Below, piece after piece: positions 22,991 through 36,199 of a stretch of DNA of 64,000 nucleotides; position 1 is the stretch's first letter, and each line of letters begins with the position of its first letter. The translations under genes and the position numbers were made by a program. The notes below the pieces were generated by a model. The model was not told the DNA's origin, searched no databases, and saw nothing but the letters and a program-made list of their open reading frames with translations. The stretch is taken from contig JBAMJR010000053.1 in assembly GCA_038501785.1 (NCBI GenBank), positions 4,806,501 through 4,870,500 of the forward strand. The letters run 5' to 3'. This DNA is from Myoxocephalus aenaeus. Taxonomy: Eukaryota; Chordata; Actinopteri; Perciformes; Cottidae.

Positions 22991-25448
22991 GTTTTGTGAT
23001 GATGAAACACCATCCTTGGTTTGCTTTTGCAGTCATTATTCTCATGACCAAAAAAAGTCGCTTATTAGGGGGAAAAAATCTGTAGTTGCAATTAAGTTCT
23101 AACTTTTATTACTTGAAGACATCTGTGCTCTGGAGATGCCTTTGTCGTTCTTTTTTACTGTAGCATCTGGCCTGTCAACACAGGTGCAATGTAATGTCAT
23201 CATAGTGAAGATAAGCTTGTTTAGCGCTTCTGTCAGCACTGCCATGCCACAACTCAGAGAAAACAGGAACCCTGGTGATGCTAACGCAAGCTTCCAGCCC
23301 TTCCAGCAATACAGTAAATTCTGCTTTTTTCTTCTGCAATACTCTGAAACATGATTGTAGAGTAATTACCTAGTGCACAACGTGCAAAATAACAAAAATA
23401 ACTCAAACAACAGCTCATCAACCCTCTGACAGTTGTGGACCATCTTGATATGTACCCATGATCGACAGTCTGATATTGCTGGGCCACTTGAAAGCAATAT
23501 TCCTCATCATCCACAGTATGAACGGGTAAAGTAAACCCAATAGAGTCTGTCCACTTCTAAACTAACCCACTCCAACAGAACGTATGCAGTAAACAGAAGA
23601 AAAGCGCTACCGATAATTGCTAAAGAGGATTCAACTATATTGAACAACGTTTTAAATGAAATGCATGTGCTTTGGAACAAGACATTCTCAGAGTGACTCA
23701 AAAGTATGTAATTGTTCAACATCCTTTGTATGTACTGTTCAAACAGCTGCACTGTGTTCATATAAGCCTCACACAATGTATTCCCCGACAATTCCATTAT
23801 TTTAATCGCGGCTTCTTCAAATTAATTAGCAAAGATTAAAAACAATGACGGCAGAAGTGGTACTGTAACCCCGGTTGTTTTTTATTAAAAGCCAAGTTGT
23901 ACAGAATTAATTCTAATGAAGGCAAAGGAAAGAGCGTCTGTTCTCTTTGTGATGTGCATGAAAATAACTTGCAAACTTCGACTAACAAAAAGTCTGGCGT
24001 TTAATTAATGAAAAAAAAATAAATGAAAGAAGAAATCCTTTTCATGACGGTTGAAACAACTTCTAAAAGTATTGGTAATGAGCTCTAAATGTCCAATGAG
24101 GCCATTTGGAGATGAAGGTAAAAGAGAAGGACATGCCCTGACATGCCCAGTCCATGCAGTCAGGTAAAAGCCTCGCGGACCGATTACTGAGCCAGTCACC
24201 CCACAGCAAGACACACACATGAGTATGAACACAACTCGCTAGCAGCTTAGGGTTCTTTTATTTTTTTATTTTTTTGGAGCTGATGTGTGGCCAAAGCGCC
24301 AGAAGCACTGTTTCTACAGGCAGTAATGTGCTGCACTCAGATCTGGTTTGAACGGCATTATGGAGTCAAATGGCCACCCAAAATATCTTCAAAACACCCA
24401 GAACAGTAGGCGAGATGATAAGGAGGCTTTGAGTTTCAGTGAAGAGAGAATATGTATGCTCCCTAATTGGGCTGCGGCGGTTGGATTCACAGAACGGGGA
24501 TTGTCTTTAATTTCATCTTTCCCTGCGTTACAGCTCGAACAGTGTTTTGCTAACAACTCTTTCTTAATGGTGCATTCCTTCCGAAGGCTCGTGTGACCCT
24601 CAGTTCCTTCTGCTCAAGGACAGCAGGGAATGAGATAAAGCGGGGCACAAAAAACGACAGAAACAATGATGGCTTGAAAACCAAAGGGTAGCGGGGGGGG
24701 GATCAGAGGAATAAATGAAAAATGTAGCGAGTTAATAGAGGTTGAGAGGAGGGATTAGGAAAGAACAGAAGAGAACAAATGAATTCCACACTGTCCATTA
24801 TACCAGACGCTATGTGGTGTGGTGCCACAAGTCAAATGTCCTATTTATTCCAGGCATAATTACACAGCAATGAGGCCCTGCTGATGCCCAATGTGAGGTT
24901 AAGTCAATAGGTGACCCAGATTTAAAAGCAACCGTGTCCTGTAATGGCATCCACAGTCAAAGAGCCTTGCCTAGATTCCAATAACCCATCTCATCTGTCA
25001 TAATAAAAATCCAGCTTGCAATTTGTGCTGCCCACTCTGTCCCTCGCTCGCCGCCTCTTATGTTCCCTGTCCCCCTCTCTCTCTCTCTATTTTTCACTCT
25101 CTCACTCTCCGACTCTCACTTTATCTCCTGCACACTCGTGTGGACACACATACACAGAGTGGTTCAGTGGTAATGCTTTATGTCACTGGGCTCATATCGA
25201 TTCGGGAACAGTATCCACCGATTTAATTACCCATGCTGCATATAAAATACCCCGCCAACCAATCATTATGCTGTACGCAACATGAGCCTGTGTGGCTTGA
25301 GGTATCTTGCCTCACAATCCTGTTGAAGCATAAAGCTTTAAGCACTTTTGACCACACTCCAGAACGAGTGAATCCTTGACCTCTTGTATTTTTATTCTCT
25401 GCTTGCCACCTACTTCCCACCTTTAAGCTGCCCGTCCAAAAACAATTA
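22991..25448. other. noncoding stretch, no gene seen
   Basis: No supportable gene. A CT-rich tract lies at about 25060-25135. The stretch at 24780-25020 has the texture of conserved noncoding DNA but is unverified. The 96-codon minus frame at 23507-23797 has no recognisable family. Confidence 0.45.
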
Positions 25449-25489
25449 TTCTTCTTCTTCTTCTTCTTCTTCTTCTTCTTCTTCTTCTT

Positions 25490-25519
<30 letters not shown>
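25449..25519. repeat. (TTC)n trinucleotide tract, about 23 units
   Basis: An uninterrupted TTC/GAA repeat of about 70 bp. It is a pure pyrimidine strand facing a purine strand. GAA/TTC repeats of this kind can form triplex DNA and tend to vary in length. The serine run seen in translation is a by-product. Confidence 0.97.
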
Positions 25520-25520
<1 letters not shown>

Positions 25521-27094
25521 TTATTATGTTTTTATGTGTCACTTTTACATTTCCCTTGTAAGATACCTTAGATAGAACTTGGAGCTTGAAAGACATGCCA
25601 TTTACTTATTTACAAGGTAGAGAAGGTTTCACAAAAGACGCCATTGAGTTGCAATATGGGAATTGTAGGACCTTGTTTTTTTAGTCATATGAGCAACTGA
25701 AAGTCTGACATCTCTGCTGTTTTTATTATGTCCATTCGTCCTTTCAATCTGTCTATTGTGAGTACTTCAACTTAATGAGAGTGCTCTGCTAAATCACTAG
25801 AGTAACCCTTTAAACTTTTCTTTGAACAGTACAAAAAGTTGACACAATATGGTTATTAAACATTTTAATTCCACGAGTGACAAGGTCTTAAAGTACAAAG
25901 GATCAAAACAACCACAGAAACTCAATTCAATATATCCACTGTTGGCCATCAGTATATTTGGTTTATATTGTTGAGAGCTTTATACAAAAAAATTGAATCT
26001 TGGGTGTTGTATCACTTTCAGTTATGAAAAGCTGCAGAGCTGCCAAATGTTAATCTAAATCTTGAGTTATTTCTGCCATCTATTTTAGAGATCAGATTGT
26101 ATAGATCAAATCAAATTGCTTTTGTCTGACACTCTTTGCTGGTGTCAGTCTCCAGTGTGTATGTTAACAGCAGTGGGGAATTAGGTTAAAAGAAAATGTC
26201 TCCAAAAATGTCTGCAACCGTCTACTCTGACCTACAGTACTCAGTACAAAAATATATTTTGTGTGCAAATGTCTCTCACACACAAACAACCCAATTCATT
26301 TTTTCGAGTATATTTTCCTGACACTGACTTCCTCCCTGAGGTGATGGCTGTGCAATCTAGTAGCATGTCTGAGATGAAAGACAAAGGACTCACTGTGCTG
26401 GTGATTTTCATTTTTGTGTAATGAGTTGACCCCTCAGTCTCCATTTGTATAGTACGTGAAGGCAAACAATGTGCATTACAATGATTCTGTTTTTTTAAGC
26501 ATCCGTTTGAACCCGTCACGCTTTCTGCGTTGCAATATTGTAATTGAAAAAATTTAATATAGCACTTCAAATTAGTGATTGTGTTATTATCATGATCATT
26601 AAACATGCACAAATTAGGTCTCTGGAAGGGTTGAGACTCATTTTAAATACGTTCCACCTGACTCACTTAATATGAAACAATTATATTCCCTGCCACATTT
26701 TGTAATTGAAGTGCTCAAGATACTGCAACAAATAGCATTAAGAATAATTACTCAGTTTTTAATACAGATTTTGTTCAGGTAGCTATGATAATTTCCACAT
26801 GCTGATTATCCAGTTTTGTAAAGGAACATACTTTTAGGTAATGATACTTACGTCAATCATGACTAAATCACAAAGATCATTTTAAATGTCAATGCTCAAT
26901 TATCTTATTTAAGAGAAATAATTGTTGCAAGTTATTTTTTGTTTGATGTCAGTGTAGTCACATATCCAGCTTCATGGGGATTCAAGACTATTGTTAAGAT
27001 TACAAAAAGATAATGTGACAAGGTCAAAGCTATTATAATCAACAGTATTTGAATCGTAACAATGGATCAAATGACTGTGTGCAATGCAAAAGGG
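25520..27094. other. noncoding stretch, no gene seen
   Basis: AT-rich DNA. A 123-codon minus frame at 26241-26612 has no domain, no initiator context and no neighbours. Nothing else was seen. Confidence 0.45.
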
Positions 27095-27340
27095 GTACCA
27101 AGTGGCACGCAGACAAAGTTAGCAACTAGCTGGCCAACATAGCGGTGCACTTAGCAGCCGAAGAGCCAGACATTTCTCTTTGGAGTTAGTGAAGACCAGA
27201 CCAGAGCTAAAAGGAAACTCAAAATGAATGCTCGTGTTACTCTTTAACTGCTGGATGTGTAAATAAGCAACCGTTTGCTAGCAGTTTCCCGACATCCACT
27301 TCAAATGTGATGTGACATTATTATACGTACAGCTTGTTTC
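27095..27340 (+). repeat. dispersed fish repeat, family A (copy 2)
   Basis: GACAAAGTTAGCAACTAGCTG, then GAAGAGCCAGACATTTCTC, AGAGCTAAAAGGAAAC and CTGCTGGATGTGTAAATAAG follow the same order as copy 1 at 1267-1613, but continue further 3' into sequence that copy 1 lacks. Roughly three quarters of positions in the shared core agree by eye. Noncoding. Confidence 0.7.
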
Positions 27341-30115
27341 CACTGCTCCCAAGTGGCTAAAGCAAAAGCAGTGCATACAGGTGTAATGCTGCTGTTAAAA
27401 TAATCGTTATCTTTAGTGCTGACCAACTCAGCAACGCCGCACGCTGATCTTGTATTGTGTAGTCACCACCTGACGAGGTGTTGAGCATGGGCGTCGTGTG
27501 TTTTATTGGACTTGCAGAAGCCCATTTGTTGTCATTTGGCATGCTAGCCTTGTTCATCTCAGTCAGGGTAAGATGCAAAGTCATCACTGGCTAATGGCGC
27601 AAATACTGGTAAGAAAGCCCATTATGATTCATTGAGGAGTGTGCACAGAGAGTCTTCCAAGAGCAAGCCAAGCTGTGTTTGCGAAATCATTTACATCCAT
27701 CTCCTCTAAAACTCTACAGTATGTGTAACGATTGCAGCCGTGAGAGAGAAAATGAGAACAGCCATTAAAACAAATAAGGTCTGGGATTTTGTCCAATTAA
27801 CATTTAACCTGGATACGATCAACTGGAGGAGGAGAATGAAAGAGGAGGAATGTGAAGTGGATTACCCTGATTCTCGATGCCAACCTTCAGAGGCTGCAAT
27901 TTTCTATTAAGGATGTCAACTCGATAGTGATTTAAGTGAGAACTTATGGATGCCGAACATAGCTTTTTATCCTGTAAGTGACTACTAGACTCTCCATATA
28001 GATGTGTGAGTCCCCTGTGTGCATGACAAGATGCAACTACTTTATTTCTACAATAGCAGTTAGGTTTCCCTGTGGTTTTGCCTGTAGTTAAAGCACAACC
28101 CCCCCAAAAAACAATGCAGATCCAGCTGCATGCATTGCTAGAAACTGTTTAACCCAGACTTAGCAATGGATGTCAACAACACAGAGAGACACAAACCTGA
28201 CAATCAAAAGTGAAGAATAATTTCTCTCCCTCTGTTTCCCTCTCAGCAGTGAGCCAGCTCTGACAGTACCCATGCATTGTTTGTGCCCATTATAAAAGTT
28301 CAGGTCCTCACTAAAGGAGCCAAAGAAACAAGGCTCATCAAGCTTGACAGCAAATCTTTACTAAAAGTATAGAATAGGAAACTTTTTTTCCCCTTGCACA
28401 AATGCCAACATTATGCCATACGCATGAATAATGGACGCAGGTTTGCAGGGTCCATGCCACTCCACACTTTGATCAAATACATATTGAATGCTTAATTTCT
28501 GCATGTTGAATGATAAACAGGGCAGTGTGTTCTCTGAAAAACACCGGTTAATAGGCCTGTCAGACCATGGTGTTGACTTTGCCAGGCCAAACAGGAGGGA
28601 TTCACTTATTTCAAATGAAACCTTTTAACCGCTAAAGCTGCAATGACAATCACAACGGCAGTATATAAAGATTAGCATCTTAGTATGATTCTTCCCTTCA
28701 TATAAATAGAAAACAAACAGCACCGCAGTCAGTCGTTCTTGACAAAGCAAGTCGCTTCGCCACGCTCATCCTTCTCTGCCTATTCAGCATGTGAGGGGGT
28801 AGGGTATAGGGGGGGGGGCACTATAAATCAAATTCTCCACTCCTGCTGAAGTGCTCCACAGGTCCAGGAGGACAGTGTCCACTTCCTTGCATTAATCTTT
28901 TAATGGACTCTCCTTCCTTCACTTTGGCAGCTACACTTCCTCCGACAGGTCAGCACCGATTGCCGGGGTCATTAGTCCTCTGATAGGCTGAACGATAAGA
29001 TCAGCAACAATGGGGACAAGGTGTGGGAGAGAGAGCGCTGAGCCAGCTACACATCGCTGGGTTAAAGAGGAGAGTCGTCTTCCGCAAGGTCATTTGGAGA
29101 GAGAGAGAGACAGCTGGAGTCAATTTAGTACTGAGGAGCAGTGTTTGGGCTTGTGTTGCATTGCTGATGCTTTGCTGTTGATATATGACTCTGTGAATGC
29201 TGTATTCTTATAACAGCATGTGCAGCAGCCTCAATATTGTGTCTTCAGTAATAAATGCATGACATGAGACAGATCTTGAGCTTCCTCTTCACAAATAACT
29301 CAAAGCCCAGCTTCACTCCACTGACCTTAGCTCTCTTGCAATATTAAAGTTATAACTGAATAGATTTTAAGACACCCAGTGTGTGGCAGAATACTTAATT
29401 TTTGGACAAACTTCTCAAAAGTGTTTTGTACAGCGCTAGCCTGCAGATCAAGGTCATCTTTGAATTGTACGACAAAGTCCTCTGGTTCAGATCACAGCGG
29501 ATAAGGCTGGAAACAATTCTGAATTTCTCTTAATGAGCCAAGAGGAAAGTATTTTATACAACAAAAGGACAAAGGGGAGGATCTTTGTTCTCCAGGAAGA
29601 GCTTTTGGCCCGTCCTCTGATGCAGTTTTCACAGCCGGCCTCACACCAGTAAGAATTAACTGCAGACAAAAACAGTTCAATCCATATTGTCCGAGGGGAA
29701 CAAATGGGCTGGAGTTGACGGGTTGATAGTCGGTAAATGTATTCCTTAATCTACACTGGGGTGTAAGGGTAACTGGGTAAATGTGGCCTACTACTCACAA
29801 CAAGTCCCTTGAGAGATTATACCAATTGCCATTTCAGAAATGAATTCAGTGACCTACAGTAATGTGAATTTCATTTGCACACTATTTGCTGCCAGACCAT
29901 TGTGTGTGAGTGTGTTAATTTCTGCCTCCTATGGGCACAGCAGTGGTTGAAATATAAATATGAAAACATCTAAAACACATGACAGCCAAGCAGTCTGTTA
30001 GCATGATCTGTGACTCTGAAGTCCCTGAAGGCAGGGGCCGTCACTAAAGTGCATGCTAAATGCTAAATGATTCAATTTGGTCATTTCTTTTCTTCTTTAA
30101 AAAAATAATCATAGA
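27341..30115. other. noncoding stretch, no gene seen
   Basis: Unique DNA. It holds a G9 run near 28810-28818, an AGAG run near 29098-29110, and short frames of 60-76 codons without domains. Confidence 0.45.
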
Positions 30116-30610
30116 CACTGCAACCAAGTAGGTTGACTTACGTACTGAACTTTAGTATATCGGTACTTTTGACATATTTGTACTTGAATATTTCCAAGTT
30201 ATGCTTCTTTATACTTCTACTTCATTACATGTACAGATAAATATTGTACTTTTGACATTTATTTGGAAGCTATAGTTTATTTTGTAGATTAAGAATTTTC
30301 ATTGAATAATCTTAAAGATACTATGTATTTTATATGACAAAATGAAGTAGTTACTATTATCTTCCTTTGACTAACTACAACATTACATTTATTAAGCATG
30401 TATTACTGTAATACAATGATACAATGCATATACTACTATAATAGTCTGGGAGAAGAAATCTGCATAATAACTTGTTTTACTTCTGATGCTTTAAATACGT
30501 TTATGCCCCTAATACGTCTGTACTTAAGTCAGACTTTTACTTGTACACAGTACAATTTACATTGTGGTACTTCTTTTTTTTTTGGAGTGAAGGATTTGAA
30601 TACTTGTTTG
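30116..30610 (+). repeat. hAT-like nonautonomous fish repeat, family D (near full length)
   Basis: It begins CAACCAAGTAGGTTGACTTA and runs through TACTTGAATATTTCC, TACTTCTACTTCATTACAT, CTACAACATTACATTTA, ACTTAAGTCAGACTTTTACT and ACATTGTGGTACTTC to GGATTTGAATACTTG. I recognise this order from a roughly 500-bp teleost repeat whose intact copies end in CAGTGGTGGAA-type inverted termini, which suggests a hAT-like MITE. The termini here are decayed. The 3' half aligns with a partial copy at 34793-35050. Noncoding. Confidence 0.75.
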
Positions 30611-30968
30611 AAGAAAATTAATGCAAACCAAATGCAATCATGACTTGTTTTTTTTAAACACTCTATTTCATTTCCACTCTTTATTTCCACTAACAGTTAT
30701 ACAGCCTTTATTTTGACTTGGATAAGACTTGATTTAAGAATTAACACCGATTAAAATCCTAAATTCTGAAATCAGTTTGCTTACCTCCAACTCCCGACTA
30801 TCTAAAAATGTGCCAAATTGTATGCATGCAACATAAACAATTTGTCTTCTTACACAAGATAACATTTATTAAGATAGATCAAGAGGAATCTCACGATGTT
30901 CCTTCTTTTGCAAAGTAATTATATTCTAACCACTAATCAAATTATGCTATGGTTTGGATAACAGTAAA

Positions 30969-30999
<31 letters not shown>

Positions 31000-32492
31000 A
31001 CCCACACAAACAGAAGTCAGATTTAGTAAGCAGAGTGGGCTGTTGAACCCTCACTTAGTCCAACAGCCTTTTTCTCATGTTATTATTTTAGAAGACACAA
31101 AAACACTTGGACTGATTAGTTCTGGGAATAAATTATCTCTAATTAGGCTAAGTGCTTCAGAGGGAATATTTTAGAAGAAGATGAGCTTTGATTGGCTACG
31201 CACAAAAACAGGAACTGAAACACAGAAGTGTGTTCTGTTTCTTCTGATAGTCAGTGACGGAGAGAGACTGGGTTGTTGCTGTGGTTTGTGTAGTATTGCA
31301 ATTAGTAGTTTTGCTTTCTCTTGTAGTTTAATTGATCAAATATAAACTGCTATACAAACAAAGCTAAAAGTCTGGGATTAGCAAGAGGAAAACATTTGAA
31401 CATTTGAACATTAGAAATGATGTAATCTGATGTTATTAAACTGCATCCAGATCACATTTAGACTAATAAAAGGGATACCAGACAAATGATATCCCACTAG
31501 GGAGACCAGCTTTCTCTGGATAGAGTGATTACTCCTTTCTGTTTATGAGGCAAATTAAATTTCATTCATAGAACAATTATCTCGGATAGAGTCAGAGAAA
31601 TCAATGCCTGGGATTAATATAACAGAAGAGTGATTTAACAAATGTTCAGTTCTTTACAGCTTTTCCATCGACTGTTGGCAAGGTGAAAAACTTCCTGGCA
31701 CACTGAAAGTGAAGTGAACGCTGTTGTGGGTGTCAAAACAGAAGAAAGGTCCAAGTCACTCTTTAATCAGATGGCCATTGAGTGGTGAAATTATAAAAAA
31801 CAGCAGATGCAATGCAAATGTTAAGGTACAGTTAGGTTACAGGGCAAATCAAATTCTGATGACTGACCGAAGTTTATGGAGCACTTTAATGCTTTTGATG
31901 TGAATTTATGTTCTTTGGGGTCACAGAGAGCTCACGAAGAAATATCTGATCATATGCTATATTAGTGTTATTAGAGTGCAAATCGACACGCATGTCAAGA
32001 ATAATCACTGACAGGTGGAGACAGATCGAAAAGAAGCCTCTTCTATAGTAATGATTTAGGGTTTATTGCTGCGGGACGCTGTCACACTCTTTTTAATGGA
32101 CTTAATGAACTGACAAAGCACACAGAGTCATATACAAGCACAGCAGCAGATGATATATAGCCCCCATGGGGTTGCAGGCAGCAATATCAGAGTCTGAAAA
32201 GGGAAGCCAATGCAGAACTTGCATTCTGTATCATAGCCTTCAGGGGGCGACTCTTCTGGTTGCAAAGAGAAGTCTGATTGTATAGAAATACATGAGAAAA
32301 AGAACCGACTCATTTGACTTATTACCACATATATATAATTTAGGATCTCAGTCACTAGTTTCAAGTCTTCTTCAATACAGTATGATGTTTTTATCAGTAT
32401 TTGGTAATTTATGGTCCCTCTCAGCAGATGGATATATCAGTACACCTTTAGAAATCACTGTGCAACAGTACTTAGGAACAGTGCTGCTTTGA
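30611..32492. other. noncoding stretch with C17-(CA)n tract
   Basis: Seventeen C residues at 30969-30985 run into a CA repeat to about 31001. The remainder is unique AT-rich DNA with no recognised gene or repeat. Confidence 0.5.
30969..31001. repeat. poly(C)17 joined to (CA)8
   Basis: A homopolymer and a dinucleotide repeat are fused without an intervening base. Length is likely to be unreliable in assembly. Confidence 0.92.
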
Positions 32493-32690
32493 GCTGAATG
32501 CTGAACTCTGACGTTTAGCAGGTATAGCATGCTCACTGTCTTAATGTGGCCTGTTAACATGCTAACATTTGGTAATTATCACAAAACACAAAGTACACCT
32601 GAGGCTGACAGGAATGGGATTAGTTTTGCAGGTATTTGTTTATAAACCAAAGTATTGGACACATTGAAATTACAATATACCTTTTTGACA
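32493..32690 (+). repeat. dispersed fish repeat, family C (copy 3)
   Basis: GACGTTTAGCAGGTAT, GTTAACATGCTAACATTTGG, AAACACAAAGTACACCTGAG, GGGATTAGTTTTGCAGGTAT and TTTATAAACCAAAGTATTGG follow the family order. The copy matches copy 1 (17172-17345) in the same orientation and overlaps the start of copy 2. It lacks the insertion seen in copy 1. Noncoding. Confidence 0.75.
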
Positions 32691-34690
32691 GCAGGCGTTG
32701 TGACAAATCATAATAGAAAAAGCACAGGTGTAACTGATCATTTTTCCAGAACCCTGGTATTGTGCATGCTGGATCGCTGCTGTTGCTCCCCGAGACACTT
32801 AAATAGAACAAAGCCGTTGTAAGCGTTATTATTTACACCTGCGCTTTTCGTGGCATGACACGTCCAAATGCCTGCTGAGAAAAGGGTTTATGGTTTGCTT
32901 AATGTAGCTCATAAAAGGGTTTATTAACTACTGAAACTGTGGTGCATTTTCTATCCGTGACTGTTTCAGTCTCAGAAGGACAAAAATGTGATTAATGAAG
33001 CTTTAATTTGTAAAGAAAATGAACACTAATGTCTGAATAGGAATTTGCTGGTACATTGTATCGGCTTGTAGTCAAAGATTAATACAAAAGAAAGGCCAAA
33101 CATTTCCCATGGGGCAACAAACTACAAATAATGAAGGAAATTTAGCATAACTGGACTTATTAGGCTGCATTTTGACACAGCTGTTCTGTCTTGGAGGTTT
33201 AAGACAATGACGATCTGGACTCAGAAAGCCAATAATGTGCTTAGCAAAATCCGTCTGTATCATCACTAATCTAAATAATTTCAGAGTGGTCTAGTACGAT
33301 AGCTAAAACATGTATTCTTGTAATACTGCGTTATCATACTCATCTCAGTTTTTATGCAAAATAACAAGGCCAAAAATATAAGAAAGGCTGCACTTACACA
33401 ACAGTTGATAACGTTATGAAGATGATCACAGTCTGTTTTTAATGTTTATGCATGTGTTATTTTATTAAGCAAGCCACATTATAGTGAGGCAATGCTGATG
33501 TTAAGCTGAACAGAATTACAGCGGTTAAAGATCTCATGGTCTCACCAAACAGCTTTCACCTTGAGTGATGATTGCTTTTTTTCTAGGACAAAGACGAGAA
33601 ACATATTGGAATATGAAAACCTTTAAGCAATATTTATATGTACACAATAGGTGCACAGTGAAAATATTAGGACCTTATGGATATGAAAGGAGGATTTAAA
33701 CTAAGACTGACTCTGAGCTCAGGGTTAGGGTCGGCCTGATATTGTAGGATTTCAGTTTCTTGCTCAGGGATACTGAAGCGTGGGCACCTGCTGTCACAAT
33801 CTTCAAACCCAGGCCTCTCTCAAGAAAAAGTACTGCCACCCCAACTTCAACATGCTGCAATAAAGTGACATACATCCGTAAACCTTGCTTAAATGCTGAT
33901 GTATTTTATACTGTGATTGACTCATAGGTGAGTAAAACACAAATACAATTGCATCCCAATGTGCTAGAAAGACTAAAAGCTTTTCCAGCTTCCTCCAGCA
34001 CAAAGCCAGCCTGTGATTTCTAAGGATGCTTCCATTACGCATCAAAGCAAGTGAGGATGGTTTATTTATCTTGTAAACACATGCGCATTACTAATTACAC
34101 TGCATATCACTTTAAAAGAATTCCACCGCCATCAAAGACACGACTGTTCGATAGAGAGCGTTTTTTCCTCTTTTCTTCTATTCTCTCGCCAGGAGAGGAT
34201 TAAAAGCTGGTTAACGTTCAATTCCTTTAATGTCGCCTCCCTCCCTGCTGCCTGTTTCAAGCTAATTAAATTTCTTTCCGGGGTGATTCTGTATTGGCTG
34301 GCTGACAGGTAACATTATAAAGTGTGACCTTCCTTACGTTGTTATCCTTCTGACAGCTCAGAAACCCTGCTGGTGAGGAGCTGTGGGATGAAGCCATACT
34401 GTCCCCAACTTTTCATGCAGTAGATACACTTGTCAAGTCGCTTTGAGTCAGACTTTTTTGTTCAGAGAATTTCATACAAATGTGCTGTATGTTAAATTGA
34501 CAAAAAGCTTAACAACTGTTCCTGTTTTTGCATGCATTCTCTTTGCATAATGTGAAAACACTTATATAGGGTACACTATCTTATCCGTAATGAGGTATTT
34601 TTAGACTGCTGAACAATGACACAAATCTAAGGTTGACTCATTTCTTTGAGTAGGAGTGGGGAACTGCTGTAGAAGCTTCCACAACCAGTC

Positions 34691-34692
<2 letters not shown>
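32691..34692. other. noncoding stretch, no gene seen
   Basis: Unique DNA apart from a weak repeat match at 33740-33815 (TTTCTTGCTCAGGGATAC ... CTTCAAACCCAGGCCTC), which resembles the family F repeat at 50881-51045. The stretch at 34080-34330 is a candidate conserved noncoding element. Confidence 0.45.

Positions 34693-34772
<80 letters not shown>
34693..34772. repeat. (GT)40 microsatellite
   Basis: Eighty bp of perfect GT repeat, the longest perfect dinucleotide tract in the window. It sits just before the truncated 5' edge of a family D repeat copy. Confidence 0.98.
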
Positions 34773-34774
<2 letters not shown>

Positions 34775-34792
34775 CAGTTAAAACATATTAGC

Positions 34793-35050
34793 TTTATTTA
34801 CTTCAGCTACAACATTAAAATGTACCTTACATGTAACTGGAGCAATAATTTAATATTATAATATACAATATTGTAACAACTATAGAGCCCATTCAGCTGC
34901 ATCATGGGTACTTTTACTTGTATACTTTAAGTAAATTGTCTTGATTATATAGTTATAGCTTTATTTTAGTAAGAATTTGGAGAGTGTTTTTAAATTGTGC
35001 AGTCAGTAATTTTACTTAAGTTAAAGATCTTAGTACTTCTTGGACCATTT
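34793..35050 (+). repeat. hAT-like fish repeat, family D (3' half)
   Basis: CTACAACATTAAAATGTACC, ATCATGGGTACTTTTACTTG, ATACTTTAAGTAAATTG and TTTTACTTAAGTTAAAGATC, then AGTACTTCTTGG, correspond to the 3' half of the copy at 30116-30610. The 5' half is missing, and the break falls close to the (GT)40 tract. Noncoding. Confidence 0.75.
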
Positions 35051-35760
35051 GTTTTAGTCAATGACACTGGCTCAGTCACTTCCATCAACAGTGGTGTCTG
35101 AGTCCGAACCTCTTGTTGTCTCTCACTCCTCTATCTCCTCATTTTGCTTTATTAAATAGTCTGATAGACTTGTTTGTTTTTTGGAACATAGTAACAGCTA
35201 AACAGATTGTTTCATAAAGTTTACAGCCGCTGCGTACACGCACATGGCGTTTAATTAGCCTCAACGTGCACACATAAAAACCAGGGCCACGCGTGTTATG
35301 CTTGCTTGTGTCTTTGTTTATGTGCGAGTACAATGTGTGAGGACAAGCGAGCACTGTGTTCAATTGTCCGTTCACTGAGCGCAGCCGGGTGTGAGGGCCC
35401 TCTGGCCAGACAGCCCAACGCTCTGACTGGTTGTCAGGCTTCATTTCATTCAGATCCTCAAATAATGTCTTGTTGTGAGGCTGTGGCCACACACAAAAAA
35501 AACAGCAATAATCATTTGAAAACTAGACAAATACAGAGAAGACATGACAGGAGAGGTTGTTGTACTCCTGGGTGTTAAAGGGGACATGGGAATGAAAAGC
35601 TTGTGCACATACATTTGGATATCTGGAGTGACTACCAACGCCGTCCCTCGTGCTGCACTGGGTCACTCTGACCACGTAATGGTGCATCTGATTCCCTCAT
35701 ACACGCAGAAACTAAAGCTCTGCAAACCTGTGGCGAGGTTTGCAGAAGTGGACCAGTGAT

Positions 35761-35779
35761 GTCACGGCTCGGCCGTGAC
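35761..35779. repeat. perfect hairpin at LTR 5' end
   Basis: Eight-base arms GTCACGGC and GCCGTGAC with a 3-base loop, one base inside the LTR start. Confidence 0.93.
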
Positions 35780-35830
35780 TCGTGTCCTTTTTTGTCTTTT
35801 CCTTGTGTCTCTGGTGTCCCCTGTTTGTCT

Positions 35831-35832
<2 letters not shown>

Positions 35833-35866
<34 letters not shown>

Positions 35867-35870
35867 TGTG
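35833..35870. repeat. (GT)n tract inside the solo LTR
   Basis: About 30 bp of perfect GT, then GGGTGTGTG, within the U3 part of the LTR. Confidence 0.95.
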
Positions 35871-36193
35871 GGCGTGGCTTCTGGCAACTGGCAATCATCT
35901 CCACACCTGCGCCTCATCTCCGGCACCTGTCTTCAATCAAATCATCAGATCCTCCCTGTTAAAACACCCCGGCTTCCCTCTGTCCAGTTGCCAGATTATT
36001 ACGCCATCTCCAGTGGTACCTCGACTCTCGGCTTCTGTAGAATAGAATTATAGACGTACTTCACATTGTGTTTTGATTTCACACTAACCCCTGTGCCCAG
36101 GATTCCCGTACCTGCACTTCAGCTCAGCCGCCGCTCACGCCACCTCACCGCTCTGCCTGCACTCTTCCCTACCATCTCCCCAGTGTTCTGTTA

Positions 36194-36199
36194 AATAAA
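36194..36199 (+). promoter_or_regulatory. polyadenylation signal AATAAA of the LTR
   Basis: A canonical hexamer placed 68 bp upstream of the LTR end, where an R/U5 poly(A) signal is expected. Confidence 0.6.

Noticed and set aside
25384..25575. Frame with a long serine run
   Set aside because: The serines are simply the translation of the (TTC)n microsatellite.
35632..35962. Frames with Cys-Val or Thr-His runs on both strands
   Set aside because: They are the two-strand translation of the GT tract inside the solo LTR.
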